DNA of 64,000 nucleotides from Lepturacanthus savala (GCA_030544235.1 CM060478.1:24685227-24749226), one strand, 5' to 3'; counted from the stretch's first letter, positions 1 through 13,004 are shown. The notes: generated by a model from the letters alone, not told the origin. A program made the numbers and translations.

Positions 1-254
1 TCTATACTAAATCAATTCCTGAGGTGATAGAAGTGACATGTTAAAGCAACTCTGTCATCAAAACCCTGTAGATTCAACACTTTTTGAAGTATTATTTTAT
101 GGATTTCCGTTAACGTTGGGTGCGGATGAGGCAGAAGTTTCAGATAAAACGTTGCCCAATTTCTCTCAGCGATGTTATCGTGTTCTTGAGTGCAACATCA
201 CATCATACTGACTCATACATGTCTCGGAGTGAATGGTGCAAAGCTTGTGGTGTG

Positions 255-286
255 ACACACACACACACACACACACGCACACACAC
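255..286. repeat. (CA)n microsatellite
   Basis: About 16 dinucleotide units with one CG interruption. Confidence 0.95.
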
Positions 287-587
287 TTATTGAGAAAAAC
301 CCATACAGAAAAGAGACACATTCTAAATTTCAGTTAGTTTGATTTTCACAGAAAACTGAAACGTTTCCACTATTGCACAGCATTGTCCTCATCAGTCTGA
401 GACAGCAGGAGGCCCTCATCACTGGAACCAAGCGTTTCTCACATGTTAACCACAGAAAGATGTTGGATGACTATACGCTGCTTCATATAAACATACATGT
501 TTACTACAGCATTAGTATATACAATGATATAGATCGTTTCCATTTATTTGAATATTTAATTCTTGATCGTCATATCAATTGTGCAAT

Positions 588-613
588 ACACACACACACA
601 CACACACACACAC
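588..613. repeat. (AC)13 microsatellite
   Basis: Uninterrupted AC dinucleotide run. It creates a false poly-His/Thr tail on an overlapping open frame. Confidence 0.95.
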
Positions 614-1577
614 TCCTGTGAAATAGTAAAATGCCTGGAAAAACAAATACATTTTTAACTGCACTGTATGACTTGTGAATATTTTTTTTTGGGGGGGGGG
701 GTTTAAACAGATTCTAAGGTCCCCAGCTTTAAACATGCCCTGAAACAAAATAACAAAATTACCTTTGAGGGAGTTAAAACATTATGAACATTTTTTTATG
801 ACTATTTTATAGCTATTGAATTTCTACAACACACACAGCCCAAGAAAACTATCACTAACTTTTATTTTGAAGGCTACAGCATCCTGGTTTGGAGTTCATC
901 TCACAGCAAAGCCTCACCATCCACATGAGTTTATGTATTGTTTGATGCATGAGGCAATGTCTGAAAAGCCGTCCCACACACAGCAGACTGATGCAAAGAG
1001 GCTTTTGTGTGGGCAGCATTTTGACTAAACATGAAGCCCGTTTCTGAATCTGTACGTGTGAGTGCAACAGAGAGAAGATCTGATGTGGGTGGTCAGCTTT
1101 TAATCAGTCTCATCTAATCTATCATTTCTATTAAAGGCTACATTTAAATTCATTTCATTGGTATTTATATCATTTTATTTAGATCTTTTTTCCTCTTTTG
1201 ATTTGAATTTGCAAATCACCTTTTTCCCTCAAGGACTCACGATAGATATAAAAATAGCACTGCATTATTATATGTCTTTGTACACACACCATTCAATTTT
1301 ATTATTATTTATTTTAGATATTTTATATTCAGCACATTATTTTATTATTTATTATTTTTTCATTTGTACATTAAACTAGGCTTGAACGTCTACTTTGTTT
1401 TTTTTCTATACTGACACATGCATTCTTTCTCTCTGTGTGGTGTTTTCTTCTCTCATACTTTTGTGGACAAACAGGTGATGAAACAGCAATTTAGCGAGGG
1501 GGTGTCTGTCTGTACATCACAGCTATTTCTACGAAGAACTGAATATAAATCATTATGTCAACAGGCCTCATCATCCA

Positions 1578-2207
1578 TTAAATTTAAGCCCCAGGCCTAT
1601 TTTTTCAGTTTCTCTGCTATAAATGCTAATAAATATGGAATATCTCTACAACCATACATGATGAAACCTGCTATCAAAAGATAACTACAACATGTGAGGT
1701 GACTACAGAAGTGTCAATTTATGTTGCTGTGACAGAGCAAATATATTGCTAAGAAATTGATAAAATTACTTTATTTAAAGGCTTAAAAAGACCAGACTGA
1801 CCCAAATCAAGAACAAAAAACTTGAAATAAGCTAAATTATCTGCAAGGCAATGTTCAATGATTAAGAGTTCAAAGGTTAATTATTTGTCCATAAAATGAT
1901 AGAAATCACACTGAGAACCATTACAGAACATGGAGAATATATTCTGTAAAATGGATATTATTAAGGACCCAATTAAATAATTCAACAGTTTAAATCTAAA
2001 TATCAAAATAGTCATAGTCTTCAGCTCTACTACTGATATTATATTAAAAATATTATATCTACTACTGATATATATATTATATTAAATTAAAATCTTATTG
2101 TATTGATGATGTGGATATTGACGATTTATATAGATACTGTAACAGTAACATTGTGTTTTACTACAGATAAAAAACACTTCAGTGTTGTTTTTTTAACAGG
2201 TGGTTAA
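1578..2207 (+). repeat. Dispersed repeat, copy A (partner at 51142-51667)
   Basis: This copy aligns over most of its length with 51142-51667 in the same orientation. Shared landmarks in order are GGAATATCTCTACAACCA, ACATGTGAGGTGA, GTGACAGAGCAA, AAATTATCTGCAA, AATTATTTGTCCATA, TTATTGTATTGATG, ATATTGACGAT and TTTTAACAGG. Each copy begins and ends near a TTAA, and copy B begins TTAACC and ends GGTTAA. This hints at a TTAA-target (piggyBac-like) non-autonomous DNA transposon. No coding capacity is visible. That it is a repeat family is seen directly; the class is a guess. Confidence 0.75.
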
Positions 2208-4902
2208 ACACCAAACCAGGTTTTTAGAAAGAAAAAGAAATTCAGTTTCACACTTTGAATCCTTAATAGTCAGTGCAACACAGATTACAATAAAGAGGTA
2301 AATGCAAAAATGAATCATCGCTCATAAAAAAGGTGCGTGCTGTTAGCGTTAGACAGCTGACTCATGACGAGTCAAACAAAACAAGCTATTGTTCAGAGAA
2401 CTACAGTAGCATGTAATTACAGCGTACAAGCTGTTCATACTAAAACTGGCAGGTTTGAAATCACAGTGCTGGAAATGCTGCAACGTGAAATCCATAACTG
2501 ATTTTAGCTAAATCCAAACCAGCAGATCAAGGAGATAACCTCAATATGCAGTATAGATTTATTATTCCAGCCATACAATAAACCATGTTATAATCCCTCA
2601 CCTGTCTTTTTATTATGAATAAATCTTTTCGCATAATCCTGTTATTTTTTTTTTAAACTTTATATTAACAGCCACCTCTTTATTCCCGTTTGATGACTTG
2701 TCTCTAACTTGTAAGAAATCTCTCAAAAATGTCTCCACTCAAATGTGATTCATGGCAACTTGGCAAACCCTGGCGATCATATAGAAACAGAGCCTGACCA
2801 TTAGCTCACGGACCAAACTGAAACTGATATTGAAATAGATATATATGAAACTGATATTGACCCAGTGAGGCTGGAATCTTTGAAAATGTGACATGGTACC
2901 AGCACCAAACGTCTGAACACAATAGGTCCTGAGAAGCTGTTTGTAAGCTGAATTGTTCATAAGACGTTATATATTAAGTTTCAATCTATAATTGCTATTG
3001 TCAACCTTTGTTTCCATGGAGATTGCCTGGCATTTCTCACTACTACTATCATCACTCGTACATGTCGCCTTTGCAAGCAGCTTCTCTGTCGTCTGCGCTT
3101 CAACATTTGCAGTAAAAGAATTTGCTCTATGATATCAATGAGCTCCAAACATACAAGCTCAAGAACAAAAGAAAGAAAAAAACAGGTAAAAGGAAAAAAA
3201 AGTCCCTCTTAAAGTTATTTAAGGGGATGTGTTTTTTTTTCCCCTGTATTTTTCGGTCTTGTGCCAGACTTTCTTTTTTTTGCCTGGTGTATGGTTGTCA
3301 CTGTGAAGTAAGTATTTACGCATTACCTCAATGCAGAACTTTAAATGCACAAGGTCTATGTCCAGTCAATGGCAGTATAAACTATACTTTTTTGCCACCA
3401 ACACTAGCCAAAGCTTTATCAACCATGATAAATAAGGTCAACTTGTACAGAAACAGGTAAGTACCCAAGGGGGTAGGAAGCCTGACATGCTGAGATGATA
3501 AAAGAGACACGGTGACACGTGCAAGAAGGAACTGGGCGAGATGAGGAAGAGGAGTGTTGGAGATGTTCGTATGGAGCGGTGCTGCTTGGCGTGGGTTGTC
3601 ACAGAAAGAGGAACTAGTCAGATGTGGCCTGCGTTCAAAATGCAAACTTGCAAACACAGTACGACATTCTACAAACATATATGGACATCAGTCAGACGCT
3701 GTTAATGAATCTTCGGAAGTCAGATGTTTGTATCTTGGAGAACTGCTGTTTTTTGGGATCATTCCACCTCACCCCTACAGTGTTTCCAAAGCGTAACAGC
3801 GACATGAGCTGCAACCACCTCATCTTGAGGTTGATGTCAATGCAGTACCGCAAGTACCTCAAAGTCTCTACAAAACATCTGCCTCCAATTGACTCCTATT
3901 CAATAAAATACAGATTCTCTCTACAAATACTCATTCAATCATTAAGTCTTTCAATCACTAACTTTGGGTGATTAATAATAAGTATCCAGCTTTGACGGCT
4001 TTAAGTTTTGTAGCTTTGGTGTTGGCTGTGTGGACATTGATTGACAGCTGTGATTGATAGTTTGATCACCTCCTTCTCTCCCTGGTTCTGGAATTCACAC
4101 TTGGACTATTGTTGCAATAATTTGGTAAGTTTAGTGTAGATTGATTATGAGCAGCCAATGATAGCGCAGGTGTGTGTTTCCAGTATGTTAGCATTCCCTT
4201 CAGTCCCAGGTAGCAGGTTAGGTTTCCAGAGGTTTCACAGACAATACAATGCAAACCAAAGGGTGACATCACACCTTGACCTTGCCACATGCGTCTTTTT
4301 ACACACTTTATGGTCCAACGTTATGATTTCTGTCAAAATTATTCTAACTCAATAACCCTATTTGGTGATGTGAATCAGGGAATGATCTGCAGCTCGTTCC
4401 ACACACACAAACATGACTAATTTCACTGCCTTCTAAAAACCTGCTTTGGCATGTATCCGAATTCTCACTTTGTCAAAAGAAGCAATGACTCAGTGCAGCT
4501 CTCTGGTTGCACGTGCTGTCTGTTGTAATTCTAGCTGTCACTTCACTGATAAATGAAAAGTGATGTTGTTAAACTGGATCATATTATACTAGGTAGAGTC
4601 TTTATTGTCCTGAGGGAGATTTATATCCAGCTGCTCCTGTTACTTTTATGCACAGCAACCCTGACAACATAATGTAGTCCAGCACACCAATAATAAACTG
4701 CATCATCATGTGACCATAGAGCTGAGTCATCACCACTCTGAAACAGTCCCAACAGAAACCACAGATAAAAGCTTCATATCAGTGGTGTTTATTGAATTTA
4801 CATAGTTTGTAATCCATACATTTTTCTATGATATTGTTTCAGTATGAACGTACCCGTTGGTCAGTTCTCCACTTTGGTTCAGACAAAGAGAGATAAACCA
4901 CT
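2208..4902. other. Unclassified non-coding stretch
   Basis: I recognise no gene, RNA or transposon here. Overlapping short open frames at 3.1-3.97 kb on both strands have no family resemblance and end in AT-rich sequence; I treat them as chance. Confidence 0.55.
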
Positions 4903-5040
4903 ATTTGACTGTTGGATAGACGGCTGTAAAGTATGATATTCCTGGTGCCCAGAGAATGAACCCCACTGCCTTTGGTGACCTCCTGACATTTGAGGTTGAC
5001 ATTTTGGTTTTGAGTGAAATGTCTGGAGAATTTTTGAATT
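4903..5040 (+). repeat. Dispersed repeat related to 22785-22980
   Basis: The order of words TTGGATRG, ATTCNTG, AGAATGAACCC/GTGGATGAATCC, TGACTTTRGTGAC and TTTTGGTTT matches 22785-22980 in the same orientation, with many substitutions. I also recall similar wording as a common teleost interspersed repeat (memory only). No ends or coding capacity are identifiable. Confidence 0.55.
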
Positions 5041-5327
5041 CTACAGTGATTTACTTAAGTCAAGATTTTAAAATTTCTTGTTAGTGGAAGCACAAAAGCA
5101 AATTAGACTCTCAACTTGTATATTTGTATTGTCAGAAGAACTCACCAAATTAAAGATTGATTTTTTATGTTTTTGCTGGAAGTAGTCCGAGTTTGTTTCC
5201 TTTTTTTGTTGGATCTAGTTCTAGTTGGTCTAGTTCTAAAAATACTTACCCATGTTTCAAAAATGCTCAATCCACAGAGAAATGCACATAGCCAGAAACT
5301 GGGTCTTAAAAACAAGCCGTCGGGACT

Positions 5328-5457
5328 TCCATGAAGTTGTGATGTCACAATGATAAAGTCACTGCCCTTCCCCCATTCAAATCAGCCAACCAGAGGACAG
5401 GCTCATTAATATGAGAAACAAAATGACCTGTTCTTTCTAGAAGAAGATGTAAAACTA
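5328..5457 (+). repeat. Left remnant of a TTAA-type MITE interrupted by Tc1
   Basis: The words CCATGAAGTTGTGATGTCACAA (degenerate) and AAAATGACCTGTTCTTTCTA are shared with the MITE at 8019-8469. The sequence stops exactly at the TA target of the Tc1 element. A matching right remnant ending in GACCTTTTAAG lies at 6673-6716, so the Tc1 element inserted into an older MITE copy. Confidence 0.65.
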
Positions 5458-6670
5458 CACTCACCGGCCACTTTATTAGGTACACCTGTCCAACTGCTCT
5501 TTAACACTTAATTTCTACTCAGCCAATCACATGGCGGCAACTCAGTGCATTTAGGCATGTAGACATGGTCAAGACAATCTCCTGCAGTTCAAACCGAGCA
5601 TCAGTATGGGGAAGAAAGGTGATTTGAGTGACTTTGAACGTGGGATGGTTGTTGGTGCCAGAAGGGCTGGTCTGAGTATTTCAGAAACTGCTGATCTACT
5701 GGGATTTTCACGCACAACCATCTCTACGGTTTACAGAGAATGGCCCGAAAAAGAAAAAATATCCAGCAGTTCTGTGGGCGGAAATGCCTTGTTGATGCCA
5801 GAGGTCAGAGGAGAATGGCCAGACTGGTTGGAGCTGATAGAAAGGCAACAGTGACTCAAATAACCACCCGTTACAACCAAGGTAGGCAGAAGAGCATCTC
5901 TGAACGCACAGTACATGGAACTTTGAGGCAGATGGGCTACAGCAGCAGAAGACCATGCCGGGTGCCACTCCTTTCAGTTAAGAACAGGAAACTGAGGCTA
6001 CAATTTGCACAAGCTCATCAAAATTGGACAATAGAAGATTGGAAAAACGTTGCCTGGTCTGATGAGTCTTGATTTCTGCTGCGACATTCGGATGGTAGGG
6101 TCAGAATTTGGCATCAACAACATGAAAGCATGGATCCATCCTGCCTTGTATCAACGGTTCAGGCTGCTGGTGGTGGTGTAATGGTGTGGGGAATATTTTC
6201 TTGGCATTCTTTGGGCCCCTTGGTGCCAATTGAGCATCGTTGCAACATCACAGCCTACCTGAGTATTGTTGCTGACCATGTCCATCCCTTTATGACCACA
6301 ATGTACCCAACTTCTGATGCTACTTTCAGCAGGATAATGCACCATGTCATAAAGCTGGAATCATCTCAGTCTGGTTTCTTGAACATGACAATGAGTTCAC
6401 TGTACTCAAATGGCCTCCACAGTCACCAGATCTCAATCCAATAGAGCATCTTTGGGATGTGGTGGAACGGGAGATTCGCATCATGGATGTGCAGCCGACA
6501 AATCTGCACCAACTGTGTGATGCCATCATGTCAATATGGACCAAACTCTCTGAGGAATCCTTCCAGGACCTTGTTGAATCTATGTCACGAAGAATTGAGG
6601 CAGTTCTGAAGGCAAAAGGGGGTCCAACCTGTTACTAGCATGGTGTACCTAATAAAGTGGCCGGTGAGTG
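5458..6670 (+). mobile_element. Full-length Tc1/mariner transposon, non-functional
   Basis: A 1213-bp element is bounded by perfect 29-bp inverted terminal repeats (5458-5486 and 6642-6670, beginning CACTCACCGGCCACTTTATT). It is flanked by the TA target duplication at 5456-5457 and 6671-6672. It carries one transposase gene on the plus strand (5606-6638) with three inactivating lesions. Perfect terminal repeats beside a damaged gene suggest fairly recent transposition, possibly driven in trans by an intact copy elsewhere (inference). From memory, this terminal repeat is widespread in teleost genomes. Confidence 0.95.
5606..6638 (+). pseudogene. Tc1/mariner transposase pseudogene
   Basis: This is the remains of a DDE transposase, the enzyme that cuts and pastes the surrounding element at TA sites. 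The start at 5606 opens a helix-turn-helix region (SISETADLLGFSRTT). The catalytic triad is still readable: first Asp in WSDES (codon 6061-6063), second Asp in QQDNAPCH (6333-6335), Glu in NPIEHLW (6444-6446). Three lesions break it: a frameshift near 5765, a TGA stop at 6070-6072 just after WSDES that looks like CGA to TGA decay, and a one-base frameshift near 6318. The frame then stays open to the TAG at 6636-6638. The Asp-to-Glu interval holds 36 residues rather than the classic 34, which suggests the DD36E branch (Incomer-like). Length without lesions would be typical for Tc1, about 340 residues. The gene is not functional as it stands. Confidence 0.95.
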
Positions 6671-6672
6671 TA

Positions 6673-6716
6673 TATTTAAATGTAAATATCCAAATGTAAA
6701 CTATGTGACCTTTTAA
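6673..6716 (+). repeat. Right remnant of the interrupted TTAA-type MITE
   Basis: A short tail (CCAAATG...GACCTTTTAAG) follows the Tc1 element and resembles the right end of the MITE at 8019-8469. Together with 5328-5457 it frames the Tc1 insertion. Confidence 0.5.
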
Positions 6717-6945
6717 GTAAAAGCAACAATAAAACAATGTAAAAAGTGCTGCAATTAAAACCCTAATTAAATAAAAGTATAGAGTTATCTGGTAAAAGTA
6801 CTCTCTCTGCAGTATAATGTCTGTGTGCCAGTTATACTTTCATATATGTTAAAAGTTTCTTACATGCAAGCATACAAGTTTCTTAATGTGATTCAATGTG
6901 TGAGCAGGTTGTTTTTAACTACTTCATACACAGCTAGTTTAGTCA

Positions 6946-7128
6946 AGTGGCTCCCAACCAAGGGGTCGGGCCCCTCCTAAGGGTCACCAGATAAATCAGA
7001 TAAAATTAATGGGAGAGGAAAGAAGAAAATGCAGAGTTCTGATTTATAAATAGGTTTTCAGTTTCAGAATCTGTGATTTCTGGTGAAATATCTCTTATGG
7101 ACATCTGCAACTGCAAACAACTACACAA
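6946..7128 (+). mobile_element. hAT-type MITE fragment
   Basis: Begins AGTGGCTCCCAACCA followed by GGGTCGGGCCCCTCC and AGGGTCACCAGA. This is the typical left terminus of a common fish hAT non-autonomous family (terminal repeats near CAGTGGTTCCCAACC, recalled). No matching right end is present, so it is truncated, and no 8-bp target duplication can be assigned. Confidence 0.6.
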
Positions 7129-8018
7129 AGAATTTATTCAAAAGCTCACCTAACTAAAAGATTGGATTAATCAATAAGACAAGGCAATAAAAAATACAAA
7201 TACAAGTCTAAATGTACTTTGTTATATTCAATCACTGGATTTTCAGATTTAAAAAATACGCACATGGCTAATTGGCAGGACCGACTGTAGATAGCAGCAA
7301 GTCCACCTATTTCTGGCCTGATTTAGGTCAATAATACAACCCAACACCAACACAGTATCTACATAATATACAACACAATACATACACAACTATGTTGTTC
7401 CTCAGCAGACACGTGCTGAATAGGACACATCCTTTTTGACAGTAAACTTGCTGTGAGCAAGCAGAGGAGGCCTCCACTGAAAAACACTGTGTTGGCTGGT
7501 AAACAAAGTGGCTTCAAAAAGGAAGTGAGAGGTTTAATATCAGTGAGTCGCTGAGGTGGCGGAGCACAGGGAAAATCCAGAGTCAATGTGATTTAGTTCT
7601 CAGTACATGGTCTACCGTAGAATCAACTGTAGCATATTTACATCTAGCTGAGCTTCCTATGCAGGTCACCGACAAAGCAGAGAGCAGTTCCTAGAACAAA
7701 AGCATGACATGAAGACAGCAGCAAACAACACGACTGAGGTAAAGATTTGTCTGAGATTCCTGGGAACCTGAAACATTCAATGTTCTCGCAAACCGACTTT
7801 GCTCACAAGTGACAGCAATATGCTTCTTATCTGCTGTAAATGCTGCAAGGCCTTTTGTTTTCACCTGGACTCGCTGCACTACATGTGCTGCCTCCATTAT
7901 TATCCTCGAACTTTGGACTTCTGTTCTCACACTCTAACATCAACTTAAATCAGTAATAAAACTCAGCTCAGTCAAAATATGGATCTCTCCATTCCCACTC
8001 ATTCTCTCCAAGTTTAAT
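7129..8018. other. Unclassified non-coding stretch
   Basis: No gene, RNA or recognisable repeat. Two minus-strand open frames of 75-79 codons have no family resemblance. Confidence 0.5.
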
Positions 8019-8469
8019 TTAAAGGTCCCATATTTTAGAAAGCAAGATTTTATTTGCTTTTTGGTTATAGGAAGGTATAGATCAGTTTTTATCCCTTGAG
8101 CACTGAAAGATGTTCACTTGCTCCCATTTCAATGAAAAAATAGAAACTGGTCCATTTTTTAAAAAACACTTTGTACAGTGATCCCAGTGGGCTGGGTCAG
8201 ACCCGTTTAGTGGACCGGTTCTGACCCCCAGGCTGCATGTTTGACACCCATGGATTAGTTCAAAATCTTCATTTTCAGAAACTCTGCCGAGTTATCAAAA
8301 CACCCATGAAGTTGTGACATCACAACTATACATTCAATCTGTGAAGAGGGTCAATAATATTGAGACAATACAAAATGACCTGTTCTTTCTAGAGCTCCAG
8401 AACGAAGCTTGTGAGAGGATGAAACTATATGGAGATGATTTGGTTCTAGTATACAAATGGGACCTTTAA
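8019..8469 (+). mobile_element. TTAA-flanked MITE
   Basis: A 13-bp perfect inverted terminal repeat (TTAAAGGTCCCAT at 8019-8031 and its complement at 8457-8469) starts and ends with TTAA. TTAA targets are characteristic of piggyBac and Kolobok transposons; which of these applies is not shown. There is no coding capacity, so it would have depended on a transposase supplied elsewhere. Part of the interior is shared with 5328-5457. Confidence 0.8.
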
Positions 8470-8508
8470 GCTACAGTTTATGCCACGAATGATTTTGTTT
8501 GCCACCAG

Positions 8509-9007
8509 CAGTGATGGGAATAACCGTGTTAAAATAGATTATCCGTTTGTTTTTTTAAATATTTTTTTTCTAGTAACGGGTAATCTAATTACTTTTTCTA
8601 TCGTTACGTCGTAAGCATTACTACACGTTACCGGCCTACCGCCCAGTTAGAAGCATGGCCAGGCACCTGGCAACAGGTCAGAGGAGTGTAAAGCAGCGAC
8701 TTACTGGAGAAAAGTCAGAGTTAAGTTATGAGTTAGCCAGTTTAGCTGCTACCTTATTCCTCATGCTAACACAGGCTACTGTGGCTGTAGCCAAAGCCAA
8801 AACAACCAACTTTGTCTTACTCTAAGACACGTTCACAGAACCTCAGGAAATCGCAGTATATTTAAACTTAAAATAACGCCATAGTTACTTTCCCTGGTAA
8901 CTAGTTACTTTTATATAATTCAGTAATTCAGTTACTAACAGAGTTACCTTTTGGGAGAAATAACTAGAAACTCTGATTACTTTTTTAAAATAACATGGCC
9001 AGCACTG
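8509..9007 (+). mobile_element. hAT-type MITE with exact 8-bp target duplication
   Basis: Ends are CAGTGATGG and CCAGCACTG, imperfect inverted repeats of hAT type. The 8-bp sequence GCCACCAG is duplicated exactly at 8501-8508 and 9008-9015, the target-site length of hAT transposons. Subterminal arms are rich in GTAAC/GTTAC words. No transposase is encoded. Confidence 0.88.
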
Positions 9008-9179
9008 GCCACCAGTATCTCTCACATGGGAATACTTCATTGTTGTGTAACCTAAGGTACTCCCTGAAATTTAGTTTTTCACTTCAAGAAGACTGAAGTA
9101 CTTGTAAGAGTGAAAACAATAGATCAGCAGAAAAGAGGCTGACATACTTTTAGTGACTAGTTTGTGTCACATTTTAAAA

Positions 9180-9590
9180 ACCATTGAATGTGAAATTTGC
9201 AGTTATTGATTGCGTTAAACACAGTAACATTACTATAAACAATTAGTACAGTAGATTGTTGTATGTTTTAAATAACTGGTCTAAGAATTACTGTAGAAAA
9301 TATTAGTAGTCAAAGATGTATTATAGTGCAGTTAATCACCCAATACTGTAAATACAACTGAACCTTATTTATATTATTTTACAGTTCATCACATCATACT
9401 GGAAATACAATGAATAATAGTATTTAATAGTTTTATTTTATAGTAAAGACACAAAACTGTAAAAAGAAGCACAGTACTTCTGTAAAAAATAATGACAGTA
9501 ATTTGCTGGATAATTGCTGGCAGTTAATTACCATAAATTTCAAAGTAACCGTATTGCAGTGAACATTTTAACATTAACAGGGTATTTTAC
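9180..9590. repeat. Probable dispersed repeat rich in ACTGTAA words
   Basis: Repeated short words (ACTGTAA, TTACAGT, ACAGTAATTTGCTGG, GGCAGTTAATTACC) resemble a diverged fish MITE that I recall only in outline. No terminal repeats or target duplication are identifiable. Confidence 0.35.
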
Positions 9591-9970
9591 ACAAGTGACA
9601 AGTCCTTATATTGTATATATTGTTTTGTTGTCACTTATGTGAAATGCCTGTTACAGGTTGCTGGACTGAACATACTGTAGTTATTCAATGGTGTCAACAA
9701 CCATGCGAGACACATTTTACATTTATTTTGTGGCTGTAAAAAGAGCAGCTGCCGTCCTTGGAACGTGTTCTAAGACATGAAAGTCAGAATGAAATAAAAT
9801 AGCCCAGGGCAGAGAGTCCCTCTCAACACACTGTCAACACTAGTTGTCTATTAACATGTGGCAGAGCACAGCATGTTCAACATGTTTATTTATTGGAAAA
9901 TGTGGTTCGAGTGAGGCACTGGTTCAGCATCGCTGTTCCCACCCATGTTCACAGTGGGGGAAAAAAAACA

Positions 9971-10332
9971 GATTAATCCTCGCAGCTCTAATTGAATTTA
10001 ACAGATAATTGATTGATTAGCTGACAACTATTATTAGCTTTTCCAGAAAATATGCCATTCTTTGGTTTCAGGTTCTCAGACGTCACATGTTGTATCTTCG
10101 GGTGTTTGTGGGACACAGCAACATATTTCATGCTGTAACCACTAACGGATCAGGCAAATAATGGCCAAATTGATTGAAATTAATTGAAAATATGACCGTG
10201 CAGGTAGCCTAATGTTTAATAAAGATATTTTTCCCCTTGCTTCCTGTCTGAATTCTGTCCAATAAAAAGCTAAAAATGCAGACAAAAAAAAAATAAACAT
10301 GTCAAATAAATGTTAGCTGCAGCCCTTAATCA
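9971..10332. repeat. Probable MITE with imperfect inverted ends
   Basis: The left end GATTAATCCTCGCAGCTCTAA and the right end TTAGCTGCAGCCCTTAATC are imperfect inverted complements. The interior includes GATTGATTAGCTGACAACTA. This resembles the common fish repeat ending in GCTGCAACNATTAATC (recalled). No coding capacity. Confidence 0.45.
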
Positions 10333-12164
10333 GATGGTTATTCAATCCGGCCAAGACATAATTAAGACACATAATTCTGTTTTTTACTTCACAGAGAAGA
10401 AAAAGTTTGAGCAGTTATAGTCGGGTCAGGTTTAGAGCTGCAGAAAGCAGTGATACTACCTGGTTTTATATGTGAGAAGTAAACAGCAGCTGCTTGTCAT
10501 CAGATACTGAGCTCAGTACCAAACACCGCACTGTCATATAAAAGAACAAGAAAACGCAACACTAGATTTTTAGCCCTTCTTACACAATTGGGAACAGAGA
10601 TTTAACCTTATTCATAATTCTTTTATTTTTGTTTAGAAAATAATTCTTCTATTTCCATTTATTATTAATCCACACCTGTAATAAGCACATGGTTTATTAG
10701 ACCATCAGTCAGAAAAGTCTTTGGCAGGATGTCAGTTCCTTACTTGAAGCCCCATCATCTGTGCTACTTTAAATCCTTGTTGTCAACAATCCAAAATGTA
10801 CTGACTACATTTACCATATCAACTGTAATCAATCATGTGTATCTCTGAAACAGCCATGGTAAATACTGATAGAATGAGTGTTAATATTTATTACAAAGGT
10901 CCAGGTTGCGGTACAGATAAAGTGTTGTTGATAATATTGCTAGTCTGGCACACTCCACCTTTGAGAAGATCATTATTGTAACACTACACGGGTAAGTCAA
11001 ACTTAAATATACTAATTACACTGATGACTCACTTCTGATAAAGGAAAGTCAGAGTCTAATACATTGGCACATGTAACAAAATAAGAAACGTGTGTTTGTA
11101 TAAATATTCTAAGACTCATTTAATTACACACTAATCCGTGAAAACACGAGTACAGTTCTGATTTATACTATAAGACCTGCTCAGAAAAACAGTAGATATT
11201 TACACATGTCTAAGTACCACTGCAAGAAGATGAGACTGAAAAATTTCAGGCAGTTTTATTTTTTTGATTCCTCCATCATTGACCCCAGAACTTGGAAAAA
11301 AAAGGTTCTATCTCAAAAGTAAATCTCAAGTTTTGTGCTGTAAGGCTCCATCTGCAAAGCACCAAGTGATGCTCAGAACGTGGACAGGAGGACCAACCAG
11401 GCTCCACATCGTTACCCTGTGACCTCAGGGCCTGTGGTTAAGAAAGCTGAAAAGATCATTAAATGTTGCTCAATCTTAAATTTTGAAGCCTCAAAAGAAG
11501 AAAAAACTCAAAATGACTGAAACAAACAACTACTGTGTTTTTTAATCTTGTTTGAAGAGATTTTTACCTTAGCCTAACATGCTTGTTGAGAAGTTTAATT
11601 ACACAGTTATGGCAGAGTGGCATTTGGCAATTTGGGAGCAGAAAAACTCAAAAGAAATAATCTGACAAGAAGAGCAATAGACTAAGCATGCATCAAAAAA
11701 CAAAACCGAAAATATCTGAAAATGAAGGGGAAATATTTGTCAAGTTTGTCTAATTTTCTTCCCAAATGTCTTGTTGGTAAAACTGGATCAACTGTATTAT
11801 CAGTTCAAATCCGTCAGTGAAAACCAAACATAGCTCTGTCTAAATTAAAAATAGGCAGATGAATTGTAGTTTGTGCCAAAATATCATAACTGATAATAAT
11901 TCAGGAGTCCAAACATTAATTTTGTTTAATAAAAGAAAATGCAACTATCACTTCCTGTCCTTCAGCCTTCCTTCGGCAGATAGAAATTAATAATCCTACA
12001 GAAATGATGCAAAAATTTGATAAGATTTGGATTTTATATTTTTAGTTGTTTTGACAAATTAGAGAACTATGTGGTTTATCTGTTTTGCTGCTCAGTATGT
12101 TACTTATGTGAACCTCAACCCCACTTCAATGCAGATAGAACCTGATAATTCAGGTAAGTTATAA
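10333..12164. other. Unclassified AT-rich stretch
   Basis: No gene, RNA gene or assignable repeat. There are no long open frames. Confidence 0.55.
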
Positions 12165-12335
12165 TGCAGTGCAAAACAAAATCTTGAAGGTGAAGATATC
12201 TCATTTTTGGTACAATTCATCCAAAACTGAGGAGAATTCATCTTATTCCACTGGACGATAATTTACCTTAACTAATTGTTGAAAATATTGTGCCAATATG
12301 GACTAATTGTATCAAAAAATAAATAAATCAATACA
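12165..12335 (+). repeat. MITE-like fragment, CAGTGCAAAA family
   Basis: Begins GCAGTGCAAAACAAAATCTTGA and contains TTTTTGGTACAATTCATCC and ATCTTATTCCACTGG...GATAATTTACCTTA. The same ordered words occur at 14096-14309, 38668-38870 and 39146-39297, defining a small non-coding family. Confidence 0.55.
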
Positions 12336-12376
12336 ACTGAGTGTGTGTGTGCTTAATTTGCCTGACAACAGTCGGG

Positions 12377-13004
<628 letters not shown>

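Larger units (their letters stand above)
1..1577. other. Unclassified non-coding stretch
   Basis: No exon, RNA gene or recognisable transposon is visible. It holds two CA microsatellites (listed separately) and an 11-base G run at 691-701 directly after a T run. The open frames here are short, AT-rich and resemble no family I know. Confidence 0.6.
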
